The notes under the pieces are model-generated. The model saw nothing but the letters and a program-made list of their open reading frames with translations, had not been told where the DNA came from and searched no databases. This document shows, piece after piece, positions 40,704 to 49,196 of a stretch of 64,000 bases of DNA. The translations under genes and the position numbers were made by a program. The stretch is from Psychrobacter alimentarius (GTDB lineage Bacteria > Pseudomonadota > Gammaproteobacteria > Pseudomonadales > Moraxellaceae). The stretch lies in NCBI RefSeq assembly GCF_001606025.1, contig NZ_CP014945.1:2542001-2606000 (forward strand), read 5' to 3'. Within the stretch, counting starts at the first letter, position 1; each line of letters begins with the position of its first letter.

Positions 40704-41013
40704 GTGAGATACCCAAGTGATTAAAAAAATAATAAGATAAAGCGCAATAAGATAAAGTAAGCCATTACCAATAAGAAGTTACTTTTGATAAAAGAGCACT
40801 ATCGATAAAAGAACACGATCAATAATAAGCGATAAGGCAATGATTATAAATCAGTAAACTAAAACTGCAGATCATCTTACCTAATCTCACAATCGCTGTC
40901 ATTATTTACCCCATTTCTTTATCATGTCGTAAAGGGTAAACAGTATTTAGGTTTTTTAATTGATTTTTTTAGCGCAAATACTTTGTAATGAGTCTTAAGA
41001 TAAGAGAATAAAT
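40704..41013. other. Divergent mtgA/glutaredoxin-like intergenic region
   Basis: 310 bases. It contains short tandem repeats: AATAAGATAAAG twice (40731-40742, 40746-40757) and two adjacent 17-base units at 40787-40803 and 40804-40820 that differ at two positions. No gene seen. Confidence 0.55.
40787..40820. repeat. Imperfect 17-bp tandem repeat
   Basis: GATAAAAGAGCACTATC followed directly by GATAAAAGAACACGATC, 15 of 17 bases identical. Confidence 0.75.
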
Positions 41014-41340
41014 ATGCCCATTGACACCGCACATGATAATCATACGACTGCACTGCGAGCACGTATTATCGCCGAAAATCCTCATCTTGGCACACCTGAA
41101 AAAATCGATAAATGGTGGCTACTGGGTACTGCAGGTTGTCATTTGTGTGACATTGCTGAGCAACTTATCCATCGGTTTCAAGCGGTACAACCGATTGACT
41201 ATGAAAAAATCGATATTGCCGACTTTGATGAGACGCTGATGATGATCTTTGCCACGAGTATTCCTGTTATTTTGACGTCATCAAAACGCTTAGACTATCC
41301 TTTTTCGGTCATGGATTTACAGCAACTGCTAACATCATAG
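41014..41340 (+). CDS. Glutaredoxin-like protein (DUF836 type)
   Basis: A 108-residue thioredoxin-fold protein. The redox motif C-H-L-C sits in 'LLGTAGCHLCDIAEQLI' (about residues 43-46), followed by a beta-alpha 'YEKIDIADFDE' and the cis-proline region 'TSIPVILTS'. That order is typical of the glutaredoxin-like DUF836 family (YfiF/YbbN-unrelated small proteins). It probably reduces disulphides in the cytoplasm; the partner is unknown. It is 40 bases upstream of the FMN dehydrogenase gene on the same strand and may be co-transcribed. Confidence 0.8.
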   Translation: MPIDTAHDNHTTALRARIIAENPHLGTPEKIDKWWLLGTAGCHLCDIAEQLIHRFQAVQPIDYEKIDIADFDETLMMIFATSIPVILTSSKRLDYPFSVMDLQQLLTS

Positions 41341-41380
41341 TAAAAGACGCTTGATTGATAAAACGCCGAGGTAAACAGCT

Positions 41381-42568
41381 ATGAAGAATCTAGAAAAAGT
41401 AACAGACATCGAAGACTTACGTCAGATTGCTGAGCGCAAAGTGCCGCGTATGTTTTATGATTATGTGGATTCAGGCTCATGGACTGAGACTACGTATCGT
41501 AACAATGAAAGCGACTTTGATCGGATTAAGCTGCGCCAACGCGTGTTGGTCAATATGGAAAACCGTAGTCTGGAAACGACCATGATCGGTGAGCGGGTCA
41601 AAATGCCAGTTGCCATTGCGCCTACTGGGTTTACAGGTATGATGTGGGCGGATGGCGAAATCAAAGCCGCGCAGGCAGCAGAAAAATTTGGCGTGCCTTT
41701 CTCTTTGTCTACCATGAGTATCTGCTCTATTGAAGACATTGCCACCCATACCAGTAAGCCGTTTTGGTTTCAGCTGTATGTGATGCGAGATCAGGCGTTT
41801 ATGGCCAATTTGATTCGCCGTGCTAAGGAAGCAAATTGCTCTGCGCTCATCTTAACTGCTGACTTACAAGTGCTTGGACAACGGCATAAAGACATCAAAA
41901 ACGGTCTCTCTGCGCCGCCCAAACCAACGCTGACCAATATTCTGAATCTGATGACCAAGCCTGAGTGGTGTCTCAATATGCTTGGGACTAAGAGGCGCAC
42001 GTTCGGCAATATTGTTGGTCATGCAAAAGACGTTGAGGATCTGTCTTCGCTGTCGGCGTGGACAGCAGAGCAGTTTGATCCTGCTCTTAGCTGGGACGAC
42101 GTGGCTCGTATCAAAGATATGTGGGGCGGCAAGCTGATTATCAAAGGTATTATGGAACCTGAAGATGCCATCATGGCAGCACGCAGCGGCGCGGATGCAT
42201 TGGTGGTGTCAAACCATGGTGGTCGTCAATTAGATGGGGCACTCTCCTCTATCTCTGCCCTTGCAGACATCGTACAAGCGGTTCATGCCGAAAACAGCAA
42301 TATCGAAGTATGGCTCGATAGCGGCGTTCGCTCCGGTCAAGATGTATTAAAAGCCATATCTCTAGGCGCTAAAGGTACCATGATCGGTCGCGCTTTTCTT
42401 TATGGGTTAGGCGCTTATGGTGAAGATGGCGTGCGCCGTGCGCTTGAAATCATCTACAAAGAGTGTGATATATCCATGGCGTTTTGTGGTCATACCGATA
42501 TCAATACCGTCACGGACAATATCTTGGTGAAGGGTACTTATGAGAATCTCAAAACAAACCATTTTTAA
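41381..42568 (+). CDS. lldD: FMN-dependent alpha-hydroxy-acid dehydrogenase (L-lactate dehydrogenase-like)
   Basis: 395 residues of the FMN-linked alpha-hydroxy-acid oxidase/dehydrogenase family. Motifs: 'FYDYVDSGSWTETTYRNN', 'IAPTGFTGMMW', 'PFWFQLYV', 'LTADLQVLGQRHKDI' and the active-site 'VSNHGGRQLDGA' with the catalytic His and Arg, then 'VWLDSGVRSGQDVLKA'. E. coli LldD has 'TVDMPTPGARYRD' where this protein reads 'TADLQVLGQRHKD', a variant common in other Moraxellaceae and pseudomonads. It oxidises L-lactate or a related 2-hydroxy acid and passes electrons to quinone, presumably at the inner membrane. A lactate permease and regulator are not nearby, so the substrate is inferred. Confidence 0.82.
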   Translation: MKNLEKVTDIEDLRQIAERKVPRMFYDYVDSGSWTETTYRNNESDFDRIKLRQRVLVNMENRSLETTMIGERVKMPVAIAPTGFTGMMWADGEIKAAQAAEKFGVPFSLSTMSICSIEDIATHTSKPFWFQLYVMRDQAFMANLIRRAKEANCSALILTADLQVLGQRHKDIKNGLSAPPKPTLTNILNLMTKPEWCLNMLGTKRRTFGNIVGHAKDVEDLSSLSAWTAEQFDPALSWDDVARIKDMWGGKLIIKGIMEPEDAIMAARSGADALVVSNHGGRQLDGALSSISALADIVQAVHAENSNIEVWLDSGVRSGQDVLKAISLGAKGTMIGRAFLYGLGAYGEDGVRRALEIIYKECDISMAFCGHTDINTVTDNILVKGTYENLKTNHF

Positions 42569-42615
42569 AAATAAATCTTTCTGAAATATAATCAATCACT
42601 TTCAAACAGAGTACG

Positions 42616-42692
42616 GTTCTACTGGGGTAAATTTTTCTAAGCCTCTGTCACGCTTGTAAGCAGCCAGCGAGAAAAATTTTTACCCGTAGAAC
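42616..42692. repeat. 77-bp MITE-like inverted-repeat element
   Basis: The outer arms GTTCTAC (42616-42622) and GTAGAAC (42686-42692) continue inwards as GGGTAAA-TTTTTCT and its complement, giving about 23 paired bases per side with small indels. The centre contains GCTT-GT-AAGC. The ends do not resemble a terminator. It sits alone between lldD and the rhomboid gene. Confidence 0.65.
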
Positions 42693-42813
42693 ACGATGAC
42701 TATATATACCACTTTTATTTTAAATTGACTGCAATGCTTGCTAGCTAATAGATAACATCTTCTGACAAGACCCTTTATACTTATCCTACAATCTTTACTG
42801 AATTTTAGCTTTT

Positions 42814-43788
42814 ATGACCATCCAACAATTATTAAAAACAGCGCCTGTCACTACTTTATTATTGATCAGCTTTATCGGGCTATTTGTCGTACAAGTCCTA
42901 AGCGGCGCGGATGCCAATAATCCATCGACTGAAATGCTCATCAAATGGGGCGCTAATGCTCTGCCTTTTACCATGGGTGATGAGCCATGGCGCTTGGTCA
43001 GCAGTGCGTTTTTGCATATTGGTTTGATGCATTTATTATTTAATGGCTTTGCCATGTATTTTTTTGGACAAATCGCTGAGCCGATGTTTGGTTCAGCCAA
43101 GTTTTTGGCATTGTTTTTGTTGGCAGCCATCGGTGGCAACCTACTCAACAGTTATGTGACATGGCAAGGTATTTTGGACGGAAATGGGCAAGCGGGACTA
43201 TCGGCTGGGGCATCTGGCGGTATTATGGGTATTGGCGCCGCTTTATTGGTGGCGGCATTTTTTAAGATATCGGTCAATGGTCTGATGCTCAACCTAAGAA
43301 GCTTACTCTTTATTATGGGTATTAACTTGGTATATGGCTTTGCTGTACCAGGTATTGATAATGCAGGCCATATCGGTGGTGCCGTGACAGGCTTAATAAT
43401 TGCGTCGGCATTTGCCATCGCCTATCGTCGACGCAGGGTCATCACACAGCAAAATATGCCCATACCTCAACATCCTTACCCAATACACGGACCAAGCCCG
43501 TATCAAACTGACGCCCAAAACACTTATCAAACTTATGAGGTTAATCAGTCCTCTGATGTTGATACGTCTTACCCATCTGATCCCAACGCTGAGTTTGATA
43601 CCAGTACTTTAGAGACGAATTTTAGTACGGTGCATAACACAGCGATCAGCCACAAAACCCAAGTAAAACCGTCATTATTTTGGATACTACTTCCATGGAT
43701 TGTGATGCTATTGATCAGTGTTGGCTTTGTCTGGTTGTGGCAAGATATCCATTATCAGATCGTAGAAGTGCTAAAAACCATTGAGTAA
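42814..43788 (+). CDS. Rhomboid-family intramembrane serine protease
   Basis: 324 residues. Membrane segments hold the rhomboid signature: 'LHIGLMHLLFNGFAMYFFG', catalytic Ser in 'GASGGIMGIGAALL' and catalytic His in 'DNAGHIGGAVTGL'. A polar, Gln/Tyr/Pro-rich cytoplasmic or periplasmic linker (about 205-280) separates the core from a C-terminal membrane segment (about 288-310). It cleaves membrane proteins inside the bilayer; the substrate is unknown. Together with the final segment it has seven or so transmembrane helices. Single gene, 245 bases after lldD, separated by the MITE-like repeat. Confidence 0.88.
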   Translation: MTIQQLLKTAPVTTLLLISFIGLFVVQVLSGADANNPSTEMLIKWGANALPFTMGDEPWRLVSSAFLHIGLMHLLFNGFAMYFFGQIAEPMFGSAKFLALFLLAAIGGNLLNSYVTWQGILDGNGQAGLSAGASGGIMGIGAALLVAAFFKISVNGLMLNLRSLLFIMGINLVYGFAVPGIDNAGHIGGAVTGLIIASAFAIAYRRRRVITQQNMPIPQHPYPIHGPSPYQTDAQNTYQTYEVNQSSDVDTSYPSDPNAEFDTSTLETNFSTVHNTAISHKTQVKPSLFWILLPWIVMLLISVGFVWLWQDIHYQIVEVLKTIE

Positions 43789-43914
43789 ACGGTCATACTT
43801 ATTTATCATTGCTGAAATGTTATAAAAGCCGCATACTCATTTAACTTACCCTACCCCATTATTTCTGCTTAGTGGTACTATTCGACCATTCCCACTCAAT
43901 CACGAGACTTGATT

Positions 43915-44730
43915 ATGTTTAAACTTGCAGCGCGACCCAATATCTATACGAGCGCCTCACTCAGCGTGTTAACCGCTACTGCATTATTCAGTGTGGCTAG
44001 CGTTTCTAGTGCCATTCCTTTTCTTGATAAAAACCTGCCAACTGACAAAGATGCTGTCCTCAGCGTGGGTGTCAATGTCATGGCCGTCAAGTCTGCCTAC
44101 AATTTAGATGACAATACCGAGTTCCGTGTATTGCCAGGCGTATTTTATGATAACAATAGAGTCTACGCGCGCGGGGCACAAGCGGGTGCCTATCTAATCA
44201 ATGACGGCACCAATCAGTTGTCAGTCTATGCGCAACCGTCTGGCAACAGTTTTGATCCTGATGATGCCAGTGGCAATTTGGCAGAATTGGACGAGCGTAA
44301 AATCTCAGCGTCGGCAGGTGTGAGCTATCAGCGCCGTACGCCTATCGGTGCTTTCCGCGCCCAAATAGCGACAGACGTTTTGGATAAAAGTGGTGGTAAC
44401 ACGGCGCGCTTGACTTATATTGGTAGAATCAGCGCAGATAAACTCACCATCTATCCAAGCTTTGGTTTTGAGTACTTCGATGAAGATTACAACGACTACT
44501 ATTATGGCGTGACCGAAGCAGAATCAGCAAAATCAGGCGTTGAACCTTATAAGTCTAACAATAGCCTGAACCCGTATATCAATATTAGCGCCAACTATGA
44601 CTTCAATGAAAACTGGGCAGGATTTGCCAATCAAAGCTTGAGTTATTTGCCAAATGAGCAATACGATAGCCCAATGGTCAACTCACGTACGGATGCAACG
44701 ACGACGCTTGGTTTGCTTTATAAGTTCTAA
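43915..44730 (+). CDS. MipA/OmpV-family outer membrane protein
   Basis: 271 residues. A signal peptide (about 1-33, ending S-S-A) is followed by a beta-barrel pattern. The late 'YNDYYYGVTEAES' and the terminal '-L-L-Y-K-F' with C-terminal Phe are typical of MipA/OmpV proteins. The N-terminal hydrophobic stretch is clear (A-S-L-S-V-L-T-A-T-A-L-F). MipA scaffolds peptidoglycan enzymes in E. coli, but most relatives are uncharacterised. ATG at 43915 is chosen over TTG at 43909. Confidence 0.8.
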   Translation: MFKLAARPNIYTSASLSVLTATALFSVASVSSAIPFLDKNLPTDKDAVLSVGVNVMAVKSAYNLDDNTEFRVLPGVFYDNNRVYARGAQAGAYLINDGTNQLSVYAQPSGNSFDPDDASGNLAELDERKISASAGVSYQRRTPIGAFRAQIATDVLDKSGGNTARLTYIGRISADKLTIYPSFGFEYFDEDYNDYYYGVTEAESAKSGVEPYKSNNSLNPYINISANYDFNENWAGFANQSLSYLPNEQYDSPMVNSRTDATTTLGLLYKF

Positions 44731-44752
44731 TTCAGCTTAGATTTTTGATATG

Positions 44753-44792
44753 AAAAAAACCTTGCCGAGTGATGTGGCAAGGTCTTTTTTTT
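44753..44792. terminator. Bidirectional terminator between the MipA/OmpV gene and the abi gene
   Basis: CCTTGCC/GGCAAGG stem with nine-base loop, A's left and eight T's right. Its last 21 bases (44772-44792) recur exactly, inverted, at 45818-45838. Confidence 0.88.
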
Positions 44793-44811
44793 ATAGAACA
44801 TTTGATAAAAA

Positions 44812-45690
44812 CTATACTTTAACCTTTGAGATATTTTCTCCAATTTCTTGAATAGCTGCCTTCAATACATGTAAACATATTTTGGCGGTATCTTCTCTTG
44901 GATTAAATCCAACACTCATTTGCTGATGCGGATGAATATAGTTCCGAAAATCTCGTAGCGTATGGCTAAATCTCTGAATATCATGTTGTACCAAACCTAA
45001 TTCATAAGCAACATCAATAAAAGAGCTTAGCGACCATTTAGAGAGTTCGTAAACTTTACCTGATTTATCCTTAGGAGAGGATTTTGCAGTATTAAAATGT
45101 CTAGGATACTGATTCGCTAAACCTAACAAAACTCCTTCGAGAGTACTGCCTGCTATGATAATCACAGACAAATAGGCTTCTGAAGAATAGCACCTTTCTA
45201 TTTCTTTTATTCTTCCTTCTATTACTTCCGACACCATTCCTTCTAAACCAATTTTTTGTACAGAAACATTTGAAAATTCCTGACTTAAAAATTGGTTCTC
45301 AGTATTAGTCTGATTAGGTTTTAAAGGCTCCTGCACCTCAATCTTATCCAACCGCTTAAAATCAATATTAGCACCGTTACGAACTACCTTCCATTTATCA
45401 AAAGCAATATATTTATTAAATCCCGCGATATAGTTATCTAAGTCTTCTAAACGGTCTATAAAGTTGGCAGGATTAAATAATTCTTTGATACAGCAATCTA
45501 GCTGAGGAGTTCCATTAATACCTTCCAATTTTTTATCAGTATATACCCAGCGTGATGGGAAACCTTGTTCGTAAGTATCATTGAATCCAAGATTATTAAA
45601 TAGGCGAACAAGCTGAGAACCTGACCTATACTCAGTATCTTCATTAATCAAAATACGTAACTTCTCAAGCGACTTAGAACTTAAAAACAT
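44812..45690 (-). CDS. Abortive-infection protein with Abi_C (HEPN-like) domain
   Basis: 292 residues. The C-terminal half (about 155-285) fits the Abi_C pattern: a helix 'LSVIIIAGSTLEGVLLGLANQ', 'KWSLSSFIDVAYELGLV', then R-D-F-R-N-Y-I-H-P, which has the R-x(4-6)-H spacing of HEPN ribonucleases. The N-terminal half (about 1-125) is a separate domain with 'FNNLGFNDTY' and 'DNYIAGFNKYIAFDKW', which I cannot assign. Such genes halt phage growth by killing or arresting the host cell. The gene is clearly AT-richer than its surroundings: two 60-base lines counted were 27% and 35% G+C, against 53% for one in fumC. It sits alone between two related terminators. The ribosome binding site GGAGCTC precedes the ATG. 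Confidence 0.78.
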   Translation of the reverse strand: MFLSSKSLEKLRILINEDTEYRSGSQLVRLFNNLGFNDTYEQGFPSRWVYTDKKLEGINGTPQLDCCIKELFNPANFIDRLEDLDNYIAGFNKYIAFDKWKVVRNGANIDFKRLDKIEVQEPLKPNQTNTENQFLSQEFSNVSVQKIGLEGMVSEVIEGRIKEIERCYSSEAYLSVIIIAGSTLEGVLLGLANQYPRHFNTAKSSPKDKSGKVYELSKWSLSSFIDVAYELGLVQHDIQRFSHTLRDFRNYIHPHQQMSVGFNPREDTAKICLHVLKAAIQEIGENISKVKV

Positions 45691-45815
45691 TCATGAGCTC
45701 CAGTTTTATAACATACACAATAATATGAAAATATATATCTAAAAATCAGTCATAGCGTTTCTCTCTAGCAATCAGTATATAGTGTTACTCTCTTAATTTG
45801 ATATGCTAATTACAA

Positions 45816-45857
45816 CCAAAAAAAAGACCTTGCCACATAGCGTGACAAGGTCTTTTT
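45816..45857. terminator. fumC terminator, inverted near-copy of the one at 44753
   Basis: ACCTTG/CAAGGT stem within AAAAAGACCTTGCCAC and its partner, with eight A's left and five T's right. 21 bases (45818-45838) are the exact reverse complement of 44772-44792. Confidence 0.85.
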
Positions 45858-45883
45858 ACTATTCTAAAAAACTATTAGATAGC

Positions 45884-47287
45884 TTACTTAGGATGTACCA
45901 TATCAGCAGGAATGACCCACTCATCGAACTGCGCTTCAGTTAATAGCTCTAGCTCAACCGCAACTTGCTTCAAGGTTTTGTTTTCTTTGTACGCAGTCTT
46001 AGCGATTTTCGCAGCGTTTTCATAACCAACATGACGGTTCAATGAAGTCACTAGCATCAATGAGTTGTGCAAGAAGTCATCGATTTTGTCTTTTACTGGC
46101 TCGATACCAACGGCACAGTTTTCGTTGAAGCTGTTGCACGCATCACCAAGTAGCTTGATGGATTGCAATAAGTTAAAGGCGATCACTGGCTTATATACGT
46201 TTAGCTCAAAGTTACCTGATGCGCCAGCCATGCTGATAGTCACGTCATTACCCATGACTTGCGCGACAACCATCGTCATTGCTTCTGATTGCGTTGGGTT
46301 TACTTTACCCGGCATGATAGAAGAGCCTGGCTCGTTCTCAGGAATGGTCAACTCGCCTAAACCACAACGAGGACCTGATGCCAACCAACGAACGTCGTTC
46401 GCAATTTTGTTTAAGCTCGCTGCCAATGTTTTTAGTGCGCCTGACGCAAATACTTCGGCATCACGAGCGGCTAGTGCTTCAAATTTGTTTGGTGAGGTGA
46501 CAAATGGCAAGCCAGTCAAAGTCGCTAGTTGCTCCGCTGCTTTTACTGCATAGTCAGGATGGGCGTTTAGACCTGTACCAACCGCGGTGCCCCCTAGTGG
46601 CAATTCATATAGACCTTGTAACGCGTTGTCGATACGAGTCAATGAATGATCAAGTTGGCTTACATAGCCGCTAAACTCTTGGCCTAATGTCAAAGGCGTC
46701 GCGTCTTGTAAATGCGTACGACCGATTTTTACGATGCTATCAAATTCTTTGGCTTTTTTATTTAAGGTATCGCGTAATGCTTGTACCGCTGGGATCAATA
46801 AGCTGTTGATCTGACGAGCAGCCGCCACACGAATCGCCGTTGGGAAGCTGTCATTGGTAGATTGCGCGTGGTTTACATGGTCATTTGGGTGAATTGGCGT
46901 GTAGCTGCCGCGCTCAGAACCCGCGATTTCATTGGCACGGTTGGCAAGTACTTCGTTCATGTTCATGTTTGACTGTGTGCCAGAACCTGTCTGCCATACG
47001 ACCAATGGGAACTGATCGACCAGACCACCATTGATGATTTCGTCAGCAGCTTGTACGATTAAGTCACGCTTGTCGCCGTCGATACGCTCTAGGCTTGCAT
47101 TGGTGATGGCAGCGGCTTTTTTGACCAGTGCCATCGCTTCAATCATTGGACGTGGCAATGTCTCGCCACCGATTTTGAAGTTTTCGCGGCTACGCTGAGT
47201 TTGCGCACCCCAATAAGCATCAGCTGGGACTTCTACGTTGCCCATAGTGTCTTTTTCGGTACGAGTTGCCTGATTCTGTGTCGACAT
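45884..47287 (-). CDS. fumC: Class II fumarate hydratase
   Basis: FumC interconverts fumarate and malate in the TCA cycle without an iron-sulphur cluster. The 467-residue protein carries the superfamily signature '[13 protein letters not shown]', the '[14 protein letters not shown]' region, '[19 protein letters not shown]' and '[16 protein letters not shown]'. It begins '[25 protein letters not shown]', the usual FumC N-terminus. Full length. It is stable to oxygen and is often used under oxidative or iron stress, which fits the sodC and dps genes in the window. Single gene with terminator. Confidence 0.97.
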   Translation of the reverse strand: MSTQNQATRTEKDTMGNVEVPADAYWGAQTQRSRENFKIGGETLPRPMIEAMALVKKAAAITNASLERIDGDKRDLIVQAADEIINGGLVDQFPLVVWQTGSGTQSNMNMNEVLANRANEIAGSERGSYTPIHPNDHVNHAQSTNDSFPTAIRVAAARQINSLLIPAVQALRDTLNKKAKEFDSIVKIGRTHLQDATPLTLGQEFSGYVSQLDHSLTRIDNALQGLYELPLGGTAVGTGLNAHPDYAVKAAEQLATLTGLPFVTSPNKFEALAARDAEVFASGALKTLAASLNKIANDVRWLASGPRCGLGELTIPENEPGSSIMPGKVNPTQSEAMTMVVAQVMGNDVTISMAGASGNFELNVYKPVIAFNLLQSIKLLGDACNSFNENCAVGIEPVKDKIDDFLHNSLMLVTSLNRHVGYENAAKIAKTAYKENKTLKQVAVELELLTEAQFDEWVIPADMVHPK

Positions 47288-47459
47288 AACTACCCTCTTT
47301 GATGGTTTGTTGTTTTATGACTGCTCTAAAAAATGCAACATCCGCTGCACATAAAGGAGAATACGATATAAAGTGGCGTTATGATAGCATGGCTTTATGC
47401 TAAACGCATTTAGGTTTATGCGCGATTTTAGAGACCTTATAACAATTCAAACCAAACTC

Positions 47460-47873
47460 TCATCCTAGCTTCGTATCCTTCAATTCTCTAATATATTCAT
47501 TATAAATGGCAACTTGTTCTTCTCTACCATCGTGATAAAAGTCAAAAAATGCACGCTGGGCAAAACACTTTGGTGTAATGTTGTAATCCTCTACAGAGTT
47601 TCGCCATATAAATCCTTCGTCATCTTCATGACTGTGCTCCTCATCTTCATAAGAAAATTGATAGATATACCCTTCAGGAATACTTGGATCTATAATGTCA
47701 AAAATACGTTTATCATAAAGACAAGGCCCTACGCCATCTTCTCCATCAATACGATAATATTCTTTCTGAATTTCTATAACTTGATAAGTGCTGCCTTGTC
47801 TTAAACTGGTTCTATCAAGGACTTTTTTGTAGTAGTCATCACACTCACTATAACATTTAAGCCTAACTTTCAT
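47460..47873 (-). CDS. Hypothetical protein, low G+C
   Basis: 137 residues, soluble, rich in acidic and aromatic residues ('YRIDGEDGVGPCLYDKR', 'FSYEDEEHSHEDDEGFIWR'). I do not recognise a family. It might be an immunity-type or phage-derived protein on composition alone, but no toxin gene lies beside it. A strong ribosome binding site, AGGAGG, precedes the ATG, so it is likely expressed. One line counted was 35% G+C, lower than fumC. It lies between fumC and the folate cyclo-ligase gene on the opposite strand. Confidence 0.6.
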   Translation of the reverse strand: MKVRLKCYSECDDYYKKVLDRTSLRQGSTYQVIEIQKEYYRIDGEDGVGPCLYDKRIFDIIDPSIPEGYIYQFSYEDEEHSHEDDEGFIWRNSVEDYNITPKCFAQRAFFDFYHDGREEQVAIYNEYIRELKDTKLG

Positions 47874-47986
47874 GCCGCCTCCTAGCGTTGAGACTTTTAA
47901 CGTTGAAAGGAATATATACTTCTGTTTTACTATAATCTCAAAAAATGTTCTACACTTTCAATCAAGAATCTAGGAATTTGTAAAAT

Positions 47987-48589
47987 ATGACTGTTAGCAA
48001 TCCTCCCAGACGATACTTTACTCGCCAGCGTCGCCAGTTAAATGATGGTGAACGTAGAAATTTGGCTAAAGCAGCGAGCTTGCATTTGAGCAAACTACAA
48101 CAGCACCTGCCAGCACATGCCCGTATTGGCTTATATTACGATGGCTTTGGTGAATTACCCACTCAGCCACTGCTGGATTGGTGTAAACGCTTAGGCTATT
48201 TTCCTTACTTACCTGTAGTTGGTTCGCTCGGCAGTGATGATAAACGATTGCGCTTTGTGCCTGTTTATCACTCAAAATTGGTCAATATCCCTACCCGAAT
48301 TCACCGCTTAGGAATGAAACAGAATCATCATCGGCGCTTGCTGTGGGCAACAGAAATAGACGTGATTATTTGTCCGTTAGTCGCGGTCGATAAACACGGC
48401 AACCGTATGGGCATGGGTGGCGGGTTCTATGATACGACCCTTGGTAACAGCTATCGCTCAGGGGTCAAGAAACCGTTAAAGGTAGGCTGGTGTTATGATT
48501 TTCAAGTGGTTGAGCAATTAGCGCGTCAACCTTGGGATGTGCCATTAGATGGCTTAATTACGCCAAGTGGCATAAGGTGGTTTCGATGA
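47987..48589 (+). CDS. 5-formyltetrahydrofolate cyclo-ligase
   Basis: This enzyme (MTHFS, YgfA/Fau) converts 5-formyl-THF to 5,10-methenyl-THF with ATP. 200 residues: basic N-terminus 'RRYFTRQRRQLNDGER', 'IGLYYDGFGELPTQPLL', 'DVIICPLVAVDKHGNRMGMGGGFYDTTL', where the glycine-rich stretch is the family's phosphate-binding signature, and 'PWDVPLDGLITPSGIRW'. The length is normal. A small acidic gene overlaps its stop codon by four bases (ATGA), so the two are coupled. The upstream gap is 113 bases, too short for the 6S RNA that precedes this gene in enterobacteria. Confidence 0.92.
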   Translation: MTVSNPPRRYFTRQRRQLNDGERRNLAKAASLHLSKLQQHLPAHARIGLYYDGFGELPTQPLLDWCKRLGYFPYLPVVGSLGSDDKRLRFVPVYHSKLVNIPTRIHRLGMKQNHHRRLLWATEIDVIICPLVAVDKHGNRMGMGGGFYDTTLGNSYRSGVKKPLKVGWCYDFQVVEQLARQPWDVPLDGLITPSGIRWFR

Positions 48590-48819
48590 AAGACGATAAA
48601 AATTCTGAAAAAGACTCTAGTGCCGATAATGTGGACGAATATCTACAAACATTAGGCAATGAGAACGCTAGAGAGCAACGCTACTACAGTCAAGAGCAAG
48701 ATTTTAGCTCTGAGGAGCTGACAAGGCTCATTAATGAAGAGCACTTGAACGAGTTATTGGCAAGAAGTGATGATTTTTTAAGTAGTTTAAATAGTGAGAT
48801 TAAGGATTTTGATGAGTAG
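48586..48819 (+). CDS. Small acidic protein coupled to the folate cyclo-ligase gene
   Basis: 77 residues. The ATG overlaps the upstream TGA (ATGA at 48586-48589), so it is likely translated by re-initiation. The first 40 residues are polar and charged (K-D-D-K-N-S-E-K-D), and the second half is an amphipathic helical stretch ('SSEELTRLINEEHLNELLARSDDFLSSLNSEIKDF'). No membrane segment or known domain. A longer frame starts at 48532 but lacks a ribosome binding site. It may work with the cyclo-ligase or be an unrelated passenger. Confidence 0.65.
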   Translation: MKDDKNSEKDSSADNVDEYLQTLGNENAREQRYYSQEQDFSSEELTRLINEEHLNELLARSDDFLSSLNSEIKDFDE

Positions 48820-48854
48820 TTTATTAGTTAATTTAACATCACTTTATTACTAAG

Positions 48855-49070
48855 CTAGCCTATTTCTAACTTACGAATTAAATCTATTATATAATTACGC
48901 TCTTCTTCGTATTTAGCCTTATCAATAGCAAATACTTCCATATAAGGATCACTTCTCACATACGACCATTGTATTAATTCAGGATCGCTCTTTGATTTTT
49001 CAGATAATAGAACTCTAAGCCCTTGTAATAACACCTCTATTTCACGTTGACTAAAATCTTGCATATTCAT
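48855..49070 (-). CDS. Small hypothetical protein, low G+C
   Basis: 71 residues: a helical N-terminus ('QREIEVLLQGLRVLLSEK'), a short aromatic middle ('WSYVRSDPYMEVF') and a helical end ('YIIDLIRKLEIG'). No recognised family and no Cys. GGGTAG precedes the ATG, a moderate ribosome binding site. One line counted was 33% G+C. It is convergent with the 77-residue acidic gene. Confidence 0.5.
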   Translation of the reverse strand: MNMQDFSQREIEVLLQGLRVLLSEKSKSDPELIQWSYVRSDPYMEVFAIDKAKYEEERNYIIDLIRKLEIG

Positions 49071-49138
49071 AATAGCTACCCTGCATTTAATAGATTGTAT
49101 TTTCTAAAGGTTAGCGTTGATTAAAAATTAGTGAAAGC

Positions 49139-49165
49139 TGTAGGGTGCGTACGGCACACCCTACA
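49139..49165. repeat. GTAGGGTG-type palindrome
   Basis: Perfect nine-base arms TGTAGGGTG (49139-49147) and CACCCTACA (49157-49165) around CGTACGGCA. It lies 32 bases after the end of the antiporter gene. It looks like a REP-type palindrome and may also stabilise or end that transcript. Confidence 0.65.
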
Positions 49166-49196
49166 AAACTACTGAGAATTTTACAAATGTTAAAAC

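Noticed and set aside
46065-46553. 162-codon plus-strand frame within fumC
   Set aside because: Antisense image of a full-length, motif-complete fumC.
47874-47986. Possible 6S RNA gene upstream of the folate cyclo-ligase gene, as in enterobacteria
   Set aside because: Only 113 bases are available, too few for 6S RNA, and I see no central-bubble structure.
48532-48585. Longer start for the small gene after the cyclo-ligase
   Set aside because: The extra 18 codons lie inside the cyclo-ligase gene without a ribosome binding site. The ATGA overlap at 48586 is a typical coupled start.
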